From: Bifidobacterium scardovii JCM 12489 = DSM 13734
Lineage (GTDB): Bacteria > Actinomycetota > Actinomycetes > Actinomycetales > Bifidobacteriaceae
Direction of reading: 5' to 3'
NCBI RefSeq assembly: GCF_001042635.1
Contig: NZ_AP012331.1
Span: 682,001-746,000, forward strand
DNA: 64,000 nt
Numbering within the stretch: position 1 is the stretch's first letter; every line of letters starts with the position of its first letter. Positions 1 through 9,056 of this stretch are shown here, one piece after another. The translations under genes and the position numbers were made by a program. The notes below the pieces were generated by a model. That model was not told the DNA's origin, searched no databases, and saw only the letters and a program-made list of their open reading frames with translations.

Positions 1-91
1 CGTGGTGCGGATCCGGCTGGGGTCGCCGTTGACCGAGGACGAGATCGCCTATCTGGCGCTGCATGTGTCGCGCGTCGTTTCGGACGCCTGA
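1..91 (+). CDS. C-terminal end of a PRD-domain regulator (BglG/LicT-like antiterminator), partial
   Basis: Only the last 29 codons are in the window, read from base 2 to the TGA at 89-91. The peptide ends in EDEIAYLALHVSRVVSDA. This resembles the end of a PRD (PTS regulation) domain, where a conserved histidine sits in an 'aYLaLHv.R' helix. Proteins of this family bind nascent RNA or DNA and are controlled by phosphorylation of PRD histidines by the sugar phosphotransferase system. The start, the RNA-binding domain and the neighbouring PTS genes, if any, lie outside the window. The family call rests on this short tail alone. Confidence 0.55.
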   Translation, partial: VVRIRLGSPLTEDEIAYLALHVSRVVSDA

Positions 92-120
92 GCGCCCGGA
101 AGCGCCCAGGCGGGGCGCGC

Positions 121-1251
121 CTAGTCCTTGATCGTCGGGATGATGCCGGTCACCGACAGGTCGGGGTCGACCTCCGGCACGCGCACGCACAGCGACTTGC
201 GCTCCACGTCGAAGCGAAGATGCTTCGTCGCCGGCAGCATGTCGCCGTCGACCTGCGCCAGAACCGGCTTCTCCAGCATGATCTCGGCGCTCACGCCCTG
301 GATCTGGTCGATCGTCGAATTCGTGGACAGCGGGCTCGAACCGGCTTTGCCGCTGATCGTCTGGTGTACCACGTCGCCGAACAGGTTCGCCCAGCCGAGC
401 AGGCCGCCCGAAGTGTCGATGACCTCGAAATCGAGGATGCCGTCGTCGTACGAGGCGTCCGGCATCAGCGAGAACACGGGGATCTGGCCGCAGTTGCCGG
501 CCATGAACGTGCGGAACGCCAGCCCGCTGATCGTGTGCGTGCTGCCGTCCGCGCTGGTGATCGTCACGTTGCCGCGGTATTTGGGGGCGAACAGGTTCTT
601 GACGCCCGACACGAAGTAGGCGAGCCAGCTGATGTTCTTCTTGAGCTCGGGATCGGTATCCCCGATCATCACCGCGTCGAAGCCGATGCCGGCGATGATG
701 AGGAACGCGTGGCCGTGATCGGCGTTCCTGTCGTCGAGCAGCGTCAGGCGGCCGACATCCACATGGCGGGAGCCGTGCGAGGTGGCGACGGTCAGCGCCG
801 CGTCGATGTCGTCCACCGGAATGCCCATATTGCGGGCGAACAGGTTGCCGGTGCCGATGGGGATGATGCCCAGCGCGTGCCCGGTGCCCGATACGGCGCT
901 CGCCACCGTCCGCACCGTGCCGTCACCCCCGACCGCCACGATCACGTCGGCGCCGTTGCGGAGCGCCTCCAGCGCGCAGGCGCGCCCGTCCTTGTCCAGC
1001 CGGGTCTCGATGAACTCGACCTCCGTGAGGCCCTTGGCCGCGCAGAACCGTTTGATATGGCGCTTGCGCTCCGCTGCCTGGGGTTTGGACGGATTGACGA
1101 TGAACGCGTAATGCACCTGGTCGTCGTCGCGCGCGTCCAGTCTCTCGACCAAGCGGCGGCGGCGATACAGGCGCACGGCGAGCACCGCCGCGATGATGAG
1201 CACGAGAACGAACGCTATCGCGGCGATGGTGATGACAACAGGCTTAGGCAT
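121..1251 (-). CDS. Diacylglycerol kinase-family lipid kinase (DagK/YegS-like)
   Basis: 376 aa. One N-terminal membrane segment (about residues 5-25) is followed by a basic RLYRRRR stretch, then a DAGK catalytic domain. The nucleotide-binding signature is visible as VAVGGDGTVRTVASAV, followed by LGIIPIGTGNLFARNMGIP, the hallmark GGDGT and GTGN motifs of the family. Such enzymes transfer phosphate from ATP to diacylglycerol or related lipids at the inner face of the membrane. Only the first domain fixes the family; the true lipid substrate cannot be read. I start at the ATG at 1251 (MPKPVV) because a CACAAT box sits 7 nt before it; ATGs at 1260 and 1371 are also in frame. It is divergent from serS. 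Confidence 0.85.
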   Translation of the reverse strand: MPKPVVITIAAIAFVLVLIIAAVLAVRLYRRRRLVERLDARDDDQVHYAFIVNPSKPQAAERKRHIKRFCAAKGLTEVEFIETRLDKDGRACALEALRNGADVIVAVGGDGTVRTVASAVSGTGHALGIIPIGTGNLFARNMGIPVDDIDAALTVATSHGSRHVDVGRLTLLDDRNADHGHAFLIIAGIGFDAVMIGDTDPELKKNISWLAYFVSGVKNLFAPKYRGNVTITSADGSTHTISGLAFRTFMAGNCGQIPVFSLMPDASYDDGILDFEVIDTSGGLLGWANLFGDVVHQTISGKAGSSPLSTNSTIDQIQGVSAEIMLEKPVLAQVDGDMLPATKHLRFDVERKSLCVRVPEVDPDLSVTGIIPTIKD

Positions 1252-1429
1252 GGTTCCCATTGTGGCCGTACCGGCGGAACAATTCAGCTGGCAACCGACG
1301 AAATTCGACGATTCCTGCACGTTCGTCGCGATGATAAGGAGCGTAAGGGGTGCATCCCCCGTACGTCCCACCGCCTGGCGGCGTCGCGAACGGCTTCGGG
1401 GGACCGTCTCCCGTGTCGGCTTGCGGCGA

Positions 1430-1445
1430 TAGTCTTAAGGCTATG
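1430..1445 (+). promoter_or_regulatory. Leaderless promoter/start of serS
   Basis: TAGTCT at 1430-1435 is followed by exactly 7 nt and then the ATG of serS at 1443. No Shine-Dalgarno sequence is present. The spacing puts the predicted transcript start at or next to the ATG. The same arrangement recurs before at least nine other genes in this window. Confidence 0.6.
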
Positions 1446-2729
1446 CTCGATATTCAATTCATTCGTGAACATGCTGATGTTGTCAAGGAGTCGCAGCGCA
1501 AGCGCGGCGAATCCGTCGAACTCGTCGACGAGGTGCTCTCCTCCGACACCGCGCGCCGTGAGGCGCTCAAGGAGTTCGAGGCCGCCCGCGCCCAGCAGAA
1601 GGAGATCGGCAAGAAGGTCGCCGCCGCTCCGGCGGACGAGAAGGCCGCGCTGATCGCCCAGACCAAGGAACTGGCCGCCAAGGTGTCCGAATACAAGGCG
1701 ACCGCCGACGCCGCGGCCGAGGAATACACGACCGCGATGTGGAAGCTGTCCAACATCGTCGAGCCGGAAGCGCCCGAAGGCGGCGAGGATGACTACGTGG
1801 TCGTCAAGAAGGTCGGCCAGATCCGCGATTTCGCGGCCGAAGGCTTCGAGCCGAAGGACCATCTGACCCTCGGCACCGGCGTGGCCGGCATCGACATGCG
1901 CCGCGGCGTCAAGGTCGGCGGCTCCCGCTTCTACTTCCTGCGCGGCATGGTCGCCCGCATGCAGATCGCCATGCTCACCATGGCCGTGGACCAGGCCGAG
2001 GAGCACGGCTTCACGCTCGCCATCACCCCGACGCTGGTGCGCCCTGAAGTGATGCGCGGCACCGGCTTCCTGAACTCCCACGCCGATGAGATCTACCGCC
2101 TGCGCGAGCCCGACGAGCAGTACCTGGTCGGCACCTCCGAGGTGGCGCTCGCCGGCATGCACGAGGACGAGATCCTCGACCTCGGCAATGGCCCGCTGCG
2201 CTACTGCGGTTGGAGCTCCTGCTACCGCCGCGAGGCCGGCGCCGCAGGCAAGGACACCTCCGGCATCATCCGCGTCCACCAGTTCGACAAGGTCGAGATG
2301 TTCGTCTACGCCAAGCAGGAGGACTCGCGCGCCGAGCACCAGCACCTGCTCTCGATGGAGCAGGAGATGCTCGCCAAGGTCGAGGTGCCGTACCGCATCA
2401 TCGACACCGCCGCCGGCGACCTCGGCTCCTCCGCCGCCCGCAAGTTCGACTGCGAGGCCTGGGTACCGACCCAGGGCCGCTACCGCGAGCTCACCTCCAC
2501 GTCGAACTGCACCGAGTACCAGGCCCGCCGCCTCAACATCCGCGAGCGCACCGAGGACGGCTCGACCCGTCCGGTCTCCACGCTCAACGGCACGCTGGCC
2601 ACCACCCGCTGGCTCGTCGCCATCATGGAGAACCACCAGCAGAAGGACGGCTCCATCGAGATCCCGAAGGCCATGCGCGCCTACATGGGCGGCCGCGAGG
2701 TCATCGAGCCGACCAAGTGGGAAGCCTGA
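1443..2729 (+). CDS. serS: Seryl-tRNA synthetase
   Basis: 428 aa, the normal length. The enzyme charges tRNA-Ser with serine in the cytoplasm. The N-terminal ~110 residues form the antiparallel coiled-coil arm typical of SerRS (alanine- and lysine-rich, residues 30-105), which grips the long variable arm of tRNA-Ser. The class II core follows: serine-binding TSEV at 231-234, motif 2 around CYRREAGAAGKDTSG (Arg262/Arg263), and motif 3 NGTLATTRWLVAIMEN near the C-terminus. The start at 1443 (MLDIQFIREH) matches the family N-terminus, and longer in-frame ATGs upstream are not plausible. A tRNA-Ser gene lies about 180 bases downstream, beyond a strong terminator, so it is a separate unit. Confidence 0.97.
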   Translation: MLDIQFIREHADVVKESQRKRGESVELVDEVLSSDTARREALKEFEAARAQQKEIGKKVAAAPADEKAALIAQTKELAAKVSEYKATADAAAEEYTTAMWKLSNIVEPEAPEGGEDDYVVVKKVGQIRDFAAEGFEPKDHLTLGTGVAGIDMRRGVKVGGSRFYFLRGMVARMQIAMLTMAVDQAEEHGFTLAITPTLVRPEVMRGTGFLNSHADEIYRLREPDEQYLVGTSEVALAGMHEDEILDLGNGPLRYCGWSSCYRREAGAAGKDTSGIIRVHQFDKVEMFVYAKQEDSRAEHQHLLSMEQEMLAKVEVPYRIIDTAAGDLGSSAARKFDCEAWVPTQGRYRELTSTSNCTEYQARRLNIRERTEDGSTRPVSTLNGTLATTRWLVAIMENHQQKDGSIEIPKAMRAYMGGREVIEPTKWEA

Positions 2730-2773
2730 TTCCCGCCTGATTCCGGTTTTCTCCGGTGGGCTGCCAGCGTAAT

Positions 2774-2822
2774 CGACTGAGGGGAATCGCAGATATGTTC
2801 TGCGATTCCCCTCAGTCGTTTT
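2774..2822 (+). terminator. Rho-independent terminator of serS
   Basis: A perfect 20-bp inverted repeat (arms 2774-2793 and 2799-2818, 5-nt loop) is followed by TTTT. It stands 45 bases after the serS stop. Confidence 0.92.
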
Positions 2823-2910
2823 CGGCGGTGGCCTGCGGCGTGCGCGGGGCGGACGGGTTTTTGTTCGGCGCTCCGCTATAATGAACAACTGTGCCTGTCG
2901 GCACGGCTAG

Positions 2911-2996
2911 GGACAGGTGTCTGAGCGGCCTAAAGAGACGGTCTTGAAAACCGTTGTGGGGCAACCCACCGCGAGTTCGAATCTCGCCCTGTCCGC
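2911..2996 (+). tRNA. tRNA-Ser (anticodon TGA)
   Basis: A class II tRNA of 86 nt with a long variable arm. The 7-bp acceptor stem pairs 2911-2917 with 2989-2995. The anticodon loop CTTGAAA between ACGGT and ACCGT gives anticodon UGA, which reads UCA-type serine codons. The T-loop GTTCGAATC is intact. CCA is not encoded. Confidence 0.95.
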
Positions 2997-3004
2997 TTGG
3001 GAAT

Positions 3005-3041
3005 GTATGGGATCCGGCGCGATATCGCCCGGGTCCCATAC
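3005..3041. terminator. Hairpin between tRNA-Ser and the convergent response-regulator gene
   Basis: The inverted repeat GTATGGGATCCGG...CCGGGTCCCATAC (arms 3005-3017 and 3029-3041) is closed by an inner GCGATATCGC palindrome. It lies between two converging units, so it may end transcription from both sides. It has no long T run, so its strength is uncertain. Confidence 0.55.
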
Positions 3042-3066
3042 TCGTTTGTGCGGTATCGGCGGGGCC

Positions 3067-3747
3067 TCACACGATCCGACGGTCGGCGGCCCACCGGGTC
3101 AGCTCGGTGCGGTTCGACAGCTGCAGCTTGCGCAGCACCGAACTGACATGCGTTTCCACGGTCTTGATCGAGATGAACAGTTCCGACGCCACTTCCTTGT
3201 AGGTGTATCCGCGCGCGATCAGCCGCATGACCTCCTGCTCGCGGGCCGACAGCCGGTCCAGCTCCTCGTCGCGGCCGGACTGGCCCCCTTCGCCGCCGAC
3301 AGGCACCCCCTGGAACGCCGACAGCACGAATCCCGCCAATTTGGGCGAGAACACGGCATACCCCTCATGCACCTGACGGATCGAATTGATCAGATCGTTG
3401 CCGGTGATGGTCTTGGTCACATAGCCCCGCGCCCCCGCGCGGATCACCGAGCCGACATCCTGCGGCGAATCCGACACCGACAGCGCCAGAAACACGGATT
3501 CCGGCGAGTACTGATGCGCCTTGGTGAGAATCTCGGCACCGCCACCCCCTTCGCCGCCGGGTACGTGCACGTCCAGCAGCACCACATCGGGCTTGGTGGT
3601 CGCGATCATCGCCACCGACCCCTCCACGTCGGGAGCCTGGCCGACGATGTCGAAATACGGTTGCAGCGTGGAAATCACGCCTGCCCGGAACATTTCGTGG
3701 TCGTCCACGACGGCCACGCGGATCGGTGCGGTTGATTGCTCGGTCAT
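3067..3747 (-). CDS. NarL/FixJ-family DNA-binding response regulator
   Basis: 226 aa. An N-terminal receiver domain (residues ~9-125) carries the acidic pair Asp15/Asp16, the phospho-acceptor Asp59 in VVLLDVHVPGG and the conserved Lys112. A LuxR-type helix-turn-helix follows (about 160-220: LSAREQEVMRLIARGYTYKE and VETHVSSVLRKL). The first base of its ATG lies inside the stop of the upstream kinase gene (4-base ATGA overlap), so the two are translationally coupled and form a cognate pair. The receiver has an unusual glycine run, PGGEGGGGAE, directly after the phospho-acceptor loop. The target genes are not known from sequence; the divergent PspC gene is the obvious candidate. Confidence 0.93.
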   Translation of the reverse strand: MTEQSTAPIRVAVVDDHEMFRAGVISTLQPYFDIVGQAPDVEGSVAMIATTKPDVVLLDVHVPGGEGGGGAEILTKAHQYSPESVFLALSVSDSPQDVGSVIRAGARGYVTKTITGNDLINSIRQVHEGYAVFSPKLAGFVLSAFQGVPVGGEGGQSGRDEELDRLSAREQEVMRLIARGYTYKEVASELFISIKTVETHVSSVLRKLQLSNRTELTRWAADRRIV

Positions 3748-5345
3748 ATTCGCTCCTCGCTACGAATCCCGCCATGCGTGCTGCCTTCGGTATTATCTCC
3801 CGCCGCGGCGTCGCCGGCAACCGTGGCGTGGTCGGAGGTGCGATCGGGGGCACGGTCTCCGGAGCGTTCGGCGCGTTCCTCGGCGATCGGCATGTGCATG
3901 CGCACCTCGGTGCCCCATTGCGGCCTCGACACGATCTCCACCGTGCCGCCGCGGCGGTGGATGCGCCCGATGATCGATTCGCGGATGCCCAGCCGCCCTT
4001 CGGGGATCGCGTCCACGTCGAATCCGTCGCCATGGTCCCGCACGAACACTTCGATCTGGGATTGCTTCGCCTCGCAGTACACGGAAATCGGCTCGCCGCC
4101 ATGCGTCACCGCGTTGATCAGCGCCTGCTGGGTGGCGTCGAGCAGCGCGTCGGTCTGCGCGCTCGGGCGCGCGTCGCCCACGGTCACCACCTCGATCGGC
4201 TTGCCGTGCTCGTCCTCGACGCGGGCCGCTATGTCCTTCAGTCCCGCACTCACCGAACGGTCCGACGTGGTGCGCTCCTGATACAGCCATTCGCGCAGCT
4301 CGCGTTCCTGCTGGCGGGCCAGCGTGAAGACCATGGACGGGTCGTCGCTGTGCAGTTGGATCAGCGCCAGCGTCTGCAGCACGCCATCGTGCAGATGGGC
4401 GGTCATGTCGGCGCGCTCCTCCTCGCGCTCCTTCAGTGCGCGTTCGGTGCCGAGATCGCGGACCAGCGAAATGATCCACGGCACGATGGCCAGACCCACG
4501 CCGGCCAGCAGGGCCAGCGCGGGCAGCAGGATCTGCAGCGTCGAATGCCATATCCGCCAAGTGGTGGACATGTAGAGCGCGTAGGCGCCGAAAATCAGCG
4601 CGACCCCGCCGATCATCGTCCAGAGCTGCCCGTCTTTCGCGTTGAACCGGAGCCAGGATACGCCGATGCCGCATGCCGCCAATACCAGCGGAACGATCAT
4701 ATCGACGCTGATGCCGTGCGAGCGCAGCGTGAGCCCGAAGACGATCAGCAGCACCCCCGCCAGCGCGAACAGCGCCGGTTTCGGCGTATGCCGCAGCGTT
4801 TCGGCGATGCTCTCGTTCATGCCGGCCGCAGGTGCCCCGGGCTGACCGCCGGCATTGCCCAACGAGGGATCGCCGAAACGGTCGCCGGGCATGGCGGCGT
4901 ACGGGGCGTTGCCCCGCGACAGAGGCGCCTGCGCGTTCGAGAGCGCCATGGTCCGGGCCGCGGCGACCGGGTCCCCGGCCGGCACGAGCATCCACAGGAA
5001 TACGTAGGCGACGATGCCGGCGCCATACACGAACGCCGTCAGTATGAACAGCAGTCGGATCGTCCATACCGAAACGCCCAGATGCAGGGACAGCCCGCGG
5101 CAGACGCCGCACAGCATGCGTTGCCGCTGGGGGCGCATCAGGGGCAGCCTTTGCGGCCCGTGCTGACCGGCGGCCTGGTATCCCCGGGCGGCGGGGTCTC
5201 CCGGCTGCCCATACGGGGGATACGCGGATTGCTCGTAGCCGTACGATGGCCGATCGTATTGCCGCGATCGGGGCGCGCCGCGGTCCGGCGCGGCATGGTA
5301 AGACCCGCCATACGGCGGTTGCGGCGAGGTCTGCGGCTGAGCCAT
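3744..5345 (-). CDS. PspC-domain sensor histidine kinase (HisKA_3 type)
   Basis: 533 aa. The N-terminal 65 residues are Gly/Pro/Tyr-rich and probably cytoplasmic. A PspC domain follows (~68-122, starting RMLCGVCRGLSLHLGV), then about four further membrane segments (~190-290). A short linker leads to the dimerization helix MTAHLHDGVLQTLALIQ, with His319 as the likely phosphorylated residue, and a HATPase domain (N-box Asn411 in QQALINAVTHGG; G-box DHGDGF). PspC domains sense or transmit membrane stress in other bacteria; fused to a kinase they suggest envelope-stress signalling. The gene is co-transcribed with the response regulator. A CACAAT box 6 nt before the ATG suggests a nearly leaderless start. 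Confidence 0.92.
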   Translation of the reverse strand: MAQPQTSPQPPYGGSYHAAPDRGAPRSRQYDRPSYGYEQSAYPPYGQPGDPAARGYQAAGQHGPQRLPLMRPQRQRMLCGVCRGLSLHLGVSVWTIRLLFILTAFVYGAGIVAYVFLWMLVPAGDPVAAARTMALSNAQAPLSRGNAPYAAMPGDRFGDPSLGNAGGQPGAPAAGMNESIAETLRHTPKPALFALAGVLLIVFGLTLRSHGISVDMIVPLVLAACGIGVSWLRFNAKDGQLWTMIGGVALIFGAYALYMSTTWRIWHSTLQILLPALALLAGVGLAIVPWIISLVRDLGTERALKEREEERADMTAHLHDGVLQTLALIQLHSDDPSMVFTLARQQERELREWLYQERTTSDRSVSAGLKDIAARVEDEHGKPIEVVTVGDARPSAQTDALLDATQQALINAVTHGGEPISVYCEAKQSQIEVFVRDHGDGFDVDAIPEGRLGIRESIIGRIHRRGGTVEIVSRPQWGTEVRMHMPIAEERAERSGDRAPDRTSDHATVAGDAAAGDNTEGSTHGGIRSEERI

Positions 5346-5458
5346 ACTTCCATTGTGCCGCCTCCTGGCGGCGCTTGGGGGTTTCCAAGCCGATCTTCAG
5401 GGGAGAATCAGGGTGTTCACCGATACGCGCGACACGCACATGCTGGTGTAATGGAGGC

Positions 5459-7576
5459 ATGAGCAATATGAATGGCACGTTTGGTCAGCCGCCGTATGGG
5501 GGCCAGGGAGACCCGAACCGTATGTCCGCGGCCCGGTTGTTCCGGTGGATCCGCGGCAGCGGGGTGACCCGGTCCGATGATCGGTGGATCGGCGGTGTAT
5601 GCGGGGGATTGGCGCGGTCCTTCGGCGTCAGCCCGCCCCTGGTCCGTGCCGTGGTCTTTGGATCGGTGCTGCTGTGCGGTTTCGGCGCCTCATTCTACGC
5701 ATTCGCGTGGTTTGTGCTGCCTGACGACCGGGACGGGTCGATATTGTGCGAGCGGCTGCTTGCGGGGAAAGCGGACTGGAACTGCGCCGGGTGCCTGGTG
5801 CTGCTGGTGATCGGCATGGCGATGCCCGGTGCCGGCTGGGCGGCGACCCTGCTGGCTGCCGGCATGCTGTGGCTGCTGATACAGCGGCAGTCGCGTATGC
5901 TTCGCGGGCAGCGCGGCCTGTTCGACGGCCCGTCCGGTTCCGGTCCGTTCGGCTCCGGTTCGACGGGTGGCGGTCCGATGAACGGTGACCCGATGAACGG
6001 TGACCCGATGGGCGGCGGTCCGACGGGGTATGGGCCGATGGGCGGCGGTCCGACGGAGTATGGCCCGTCGTCGGCCCGGGCCGGTTCCTTCGGCGGCTCG
6101 TTCGGATCGTATGCCGGGAACGGTCAGCCGGGGAGCCGGTCGTGGGCCGGGGCGCAGGACCATTCGCAATACCGTGACAAGCCGATGAGCTGGCAGACGC
6201 CGCCGGCCGCCGGTGCGGCGCCGACCTTCGCGGCCCGGCCGTCCGGCACGGACGCGCGACCGGCGCCTGCTGGGCCGGCGGTGCCGTCCGGGGGTTTCCC
6301 ATACGGCGGAATGCCGCAGCCCGATCCGTCCGCAGGGGTGCCGGGGCTTCGACCCGGGGGAGACCGCGCCGGCGGAAGCGCCGGAGACGGTTCTCGGCCG
6401 CATGACTCGGCCCCGTTCGGTGCCGGGGCTTCGTCCGCTCCGATGTTCGCGGCGTCGGCCCCCGCGCCGACGATGACCTCGGCCTACCGTGCGCCGGTGT
6501 CGCAGCCGGCTCCCCGGTACGAGCGGCGGAAGCCCGCCGGCCCGTTCATCGTCGCGGTGACGGCCGGCCTGATTCTGCTGAGTGCGGCCGGCGCGCTGTA
6601 TCTGATGCAGGATTTCGCCGTCGAACATACGATTCGGGTCGCGACGATATGGATCGCCGCCGTGTGCCTGCTGATCGGGGCGGTCATGCTCGTGCTCGGC
6701 CTGGCCGGCCGCCGCGCCGGGGGACTGGTCCCCATCGCATGGATCGCCGCGATCGTGGCCGCATGCGTGATCGCCGTCAACGGCGCATACAGCGTGCTGT
6801 ATTTCGGATATTCCACGTATTACGAGACGCATACCAGCGTCAACGTCACCGAATACGCCACGTATCCGGGCAAGGACGCGCACGGCGACGACAGCGCGAT
6901 GATGAACCAGCTGCGCAAGGGCGTCGCGTTCGACGGGGCCGATTACGACAATGACCGCGTGCACCTCGACCTGAGCGATTTCGCGGATGACGCCCCGCAC
7001 AAGGTGACGCTCAACAACGGGGACACGGTGCAGTCGGTCTGCCCGACGGGAACGATCAGCTTGGCGGTGTCCAAGGCGCAGGTGTACATCACGCTGCCCG
7101 ACAACTGCTCATTCGCGTTCGGCAACGAATACGGGGCCTACGATATCGGCTCCAATTCGTTCGGCAACCGGTATTCGGTCGTCAAAGGCATGTGGCAGAG
7201 CGCCATCGGCCTGTATGACGTGTATGCGGATTATGCCAGATCCGGCGGGGATTATTCGGCCGACGGCATGTATTCCGCCAATGGCTCCGACCAGGCCGAC
7301 TGGGGGGATCCCAGCTCCGCCTACCTGCCGCAGAATGGTCCCGAGCTGATCATCGCCGTACCGTACGCGATGCAGGGACGCATTTTCGTAAGATATCCGG
7401 CGGCCGGCGAGCATGCGTCGTCGTATTCGTCCCAGGCGGACGATTCCCGGCAGGGCGGCGCCACGCCGGGCGCATCCGCCCGGAACGTCCTCGATCGGGG
7501 CTGGACCGGCCTGACGACCATGGCTTCGTCGGACGACGTTCCGTTCCGGTACATCAAGCAAGGAGACCGATCATGA
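5459..7576 (+). CDS. PspC-domain multi-pass membrane protein
   Basis: 705 aa. A PspC domain occupies residues ~35-95 (RWIGGVCGGLARSFGVS then a membrane segment), followed by another hydrophobic stretch. A long low-complexity linker (~150-355) contains repeats of the type MNGDP/MGGGPTxYGP and much Gly, Pro and Ala. Three membrane helices (~360-440) and a soluble C-terminal domain of ~250 residues, probably outside the membrane, complete the protein. It is divergent from the PspC kinase gene, sharing a 113-base promoter region, which suggests it is sensor, partner or target of that system. I start at 5459 (TGTAAT box 6 nt upstream); an ATG at 5468 would fit the GGAGG at 5453 better. The function of the C-terminal domain is unknown. 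Confidence 0.8.
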   Translation: MSNMNGTFGQPPYGGQGDPNRMSAARLFRWIRGSGVTRSDDRWIGGVCGGLARSFGVSPPLVRAVVFGSVLLCGFGASFYAFAWFVLPDDRDGSILCERLLAGKADWNCAGCLVLLVIGMAMPGAGWAATLLAAGMLWLLIQRQSRMLRGQRGLFDGPSGSGPFGSGSTGGGPMNGDPMNGDPMGGGPTGYGPMGGGPTEYGPSSARAGSFGGSFGSYAGNGQPGSRSWAGAQDHSQYRDKPMSWQTPPAAGAAPTFAARPSGTDARPAPAGPAVPSGGFPYGGMPQPDPSAGVPGLRPGGDRAGGSAGDGSRPHDSAPFGAGASSAPMFAASAPAPTMTSAYRAPVSQPAPRYERRKPAGPFIVAVTAGLILLSAAGALYLMQDFAVEHTIRVATIWIAAVCLLIGAVMLVLGLAGRRAGGLVPIAWIAAIVAACVIAVNGAYSVLYFGYSTYYETHTSVNVTEYATYPGKDAHGDDSAMMNQLRKGVAFDGADYDNDRVHLDLSDFADDAPHKVTLNNGDTVQSVCPTGTISLAVSKAQVYITLPDNCSFAFGNEYGAYDIGSNSFGNRYSVVKGMWQSAIGLYDVYADYARSGGDYSADGMYSANGSDQADWGDPSSAYLPQNGPELIIAVPYAMQGRIFVRYPAAGEHASSYSSQADDSRQGGATPGASARNVLDRGWTGLTTMASSDDVPFRYIKQGDRS

Positions 7577-8331
7577 GTGAGCGCAGCGATATGAATGATG
7601 CCGCGGATGCCGTGAACGAGGCGACGACCGTGGCCATGCCTCAGGTCGCCGACGAAGCGGGGCGGAACGAGGCGTCCGACACGGTGTCGCTGGATACGGT
7701 GCCGCTTGATACGTCGGTGCTTGACGCGGCGGCGAACGACGCAGCATTGAACGATACGTCGGTGCTCGATACGGCGGCTTCCGACACGGTCTCTGCCGAC
7801 ACGGTCTCCATCGCCGCATCGGATGGCAGCGCGCCCGATACGTCGATGCTTGACACGGCGGTCCTCGGTGCGTCGGCCTGCGACGGGGCCGCGAACCGGT
7901 CGCCACGGCCTGACGGGGATCGATCCCGGCCATCGGCGTCAAATCGATCCGAGGCACGGCCTGCGGATCGGTCGGTGCCCCCGTCGGTGCCCTCGTATGT
8001 GCAGGTGCCGCGTGAGGCACCGATGCCGCCGAAGGTCATGCGCAAGCGCGGGCCGAGCGGGGCGACGATCGTGTTTGCCGTGTTCATGCTGCTGGTCGGG
8101 GGCGTGTCGCTGGCGATGGGGCTGTATTTTCCGTTGACCAGCTTTAACTGGTTCACCATGGATCCGCGCGTCGCGATCGCGATGGGTTGCGCCGCGCTCG
8201 GCGGGCTCCTGATCGTGGTGGCGATCGTCTGGTCTCTCGCCACGATCATCCATTCCCATAAGCAGGACAGGGCCGACCGTGCGCAGGCCGCCCAGTCGGC
8301 GGATGCCGGGATGAAGGGCGCCGCCGCATAG
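7573..8331 (+). CDS. Hypothetical membrane protein with a long acidic Asp/Thr/Ser-rich N-terminus
   Basis: 252 aa, starting in the stop codon of the PspC gene (ATGA overlap), so the two are one operon. Residues ~30-110 are a degenerate repeat of motifs such as DTVS, DTSVLD and LDTAA with almost no hydrophobic core, so likely disordered. A basic linker (VMRKRGPSG) precedes two membrane helices (~158-180 and ~195-222), and the protein ends in a short charged tail. I do not recognise a family. Its coupling to the PspC gene suggests a role in the same envelope system. The repetitive N-terminus may vary in length between strains. Confidence 0.75.
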   Translation: MSERSDMNDAADAVNEATTVAMPQVADEAGRNEASDTVSLDTVPLDTSVLDAAANDAALNDTSVLDTAASDTVSADTVSIAASDGSAPDTSMLDTAVLGASACDGAANRSPRPDGDRSRPSASNRSEARPADRSVPPSVPSYVQVPREAPMPPKVMRKRGPSGATIVFAVFMLLVGGVSLAMGLYFPLTSFNWFTMDPRVAIAMGCAALGGLLIVVAIVWSLATIIHSHKQDRADRAQAAQSADAGMKGAAA

Positions 8332-8435
8332 CACGGTCCCACAGCCTGCCCTGTCATGCCAAGCCATGCTTCGTGGGACGTTCCGCCGGCTGGGCGCGCC
8401 GGCGCGGAGGCTGGCATGGTCCGGACGCCGCGCCG

Positions 8436-9056
8436 CTACTGCGCGGCCTCCGCCTCGTCCAGATCGGTAAAGCCTCCGAGCAGAACCGTATGCAGGATGG
8501 TCTCCTCGGTGAGATTGCGGTGGCTGTTGTTCAACTCGTCGACAAACGCTTCGTACAGAGCGAATGTACGGTCCGAATACGTGCCGAGCTCGCCGCGCAG
8601 GTACGTCTCGAACGACGTGGCATCCGGCGTGTCCTCATCGGTGGTCAGCACGCGCATCGCTTCGCCGAGCTTGGGATAGCGCGTCCGGAAGTCGCGCGCC
8701 CATGACACCTGCGTGGCGATCACCCGCTCCTGCCGCGCGATGCGCTCGCCGGAGAGCCGGGGGATGTACGGCTCGATATCGGCCCGGTACTCGGCCGGAG
8801 CGGTGGACGCCATCATGCGCCCGTACTTTTCGGTGACCAGGTTGCGCCCGACGCGGTCCGCCTGCGTCAGGTCGTCCAGATAACCGACCAGCAGCGGCTG
8901 GCTCCATGTGGAGAACTGGCTGGTGCGCATCTGGTTGAACACCGGCCAGTTGCCCTGGCATGCGGCGCGTCCGCCTTCGTTGTTCGTGCGCTGGAACTGG
9001 TCCCACTCGCGCCGGACGATGCGCTGGATCAGGGTGTTGCGTTCCTCGTCGATCAT
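8436..9056 (-). CDS. DUF4125-family protein
   Basis: 206 aa, soluble, largely helical and rich in Trp, Arg and Glu. The opening MIDEERNTLIQRIVRREWDQ and the conserved NNEGGRAACQGN segment look like the DUF4125 family, which has no established function. A start with an AAAGG ribosome site precedes the ATG at 9056. It lies 135 bases downstream of the TPR/nucleotidyltransferase-like gene on the same strand and is probably co-transcribed with it. No signal peptide or membrane segment is visible. The family call is from memory of conserved segments; the function is open. Confidence 0.7.
   Translation of the reverse strand: MIDEERNTLIQRIVRREWDQFQRTNNEGGRAACQGNWPVFNQMRTSQFSTWSQPLLVGYLDDLTQADRVGRNLVTEKYGRMMASTAPAEYRADIEPYIPRLSGERIARQERVIATQVSWARDFRTRYPKLGEAMRVLTTDEDTPDATSFETYLRGELGTYSDRTFALYEAFVDELNNSHRNLTEETILHTVLLGGFTDLDEAEAAQ

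Noticed and set aside
1284..2888. Long minus-strand frame over serS
   Set aside because: It mirrors serS codons and is Val/Leu/His/Gly-rich, as expected for antisense of a high-GC gene.
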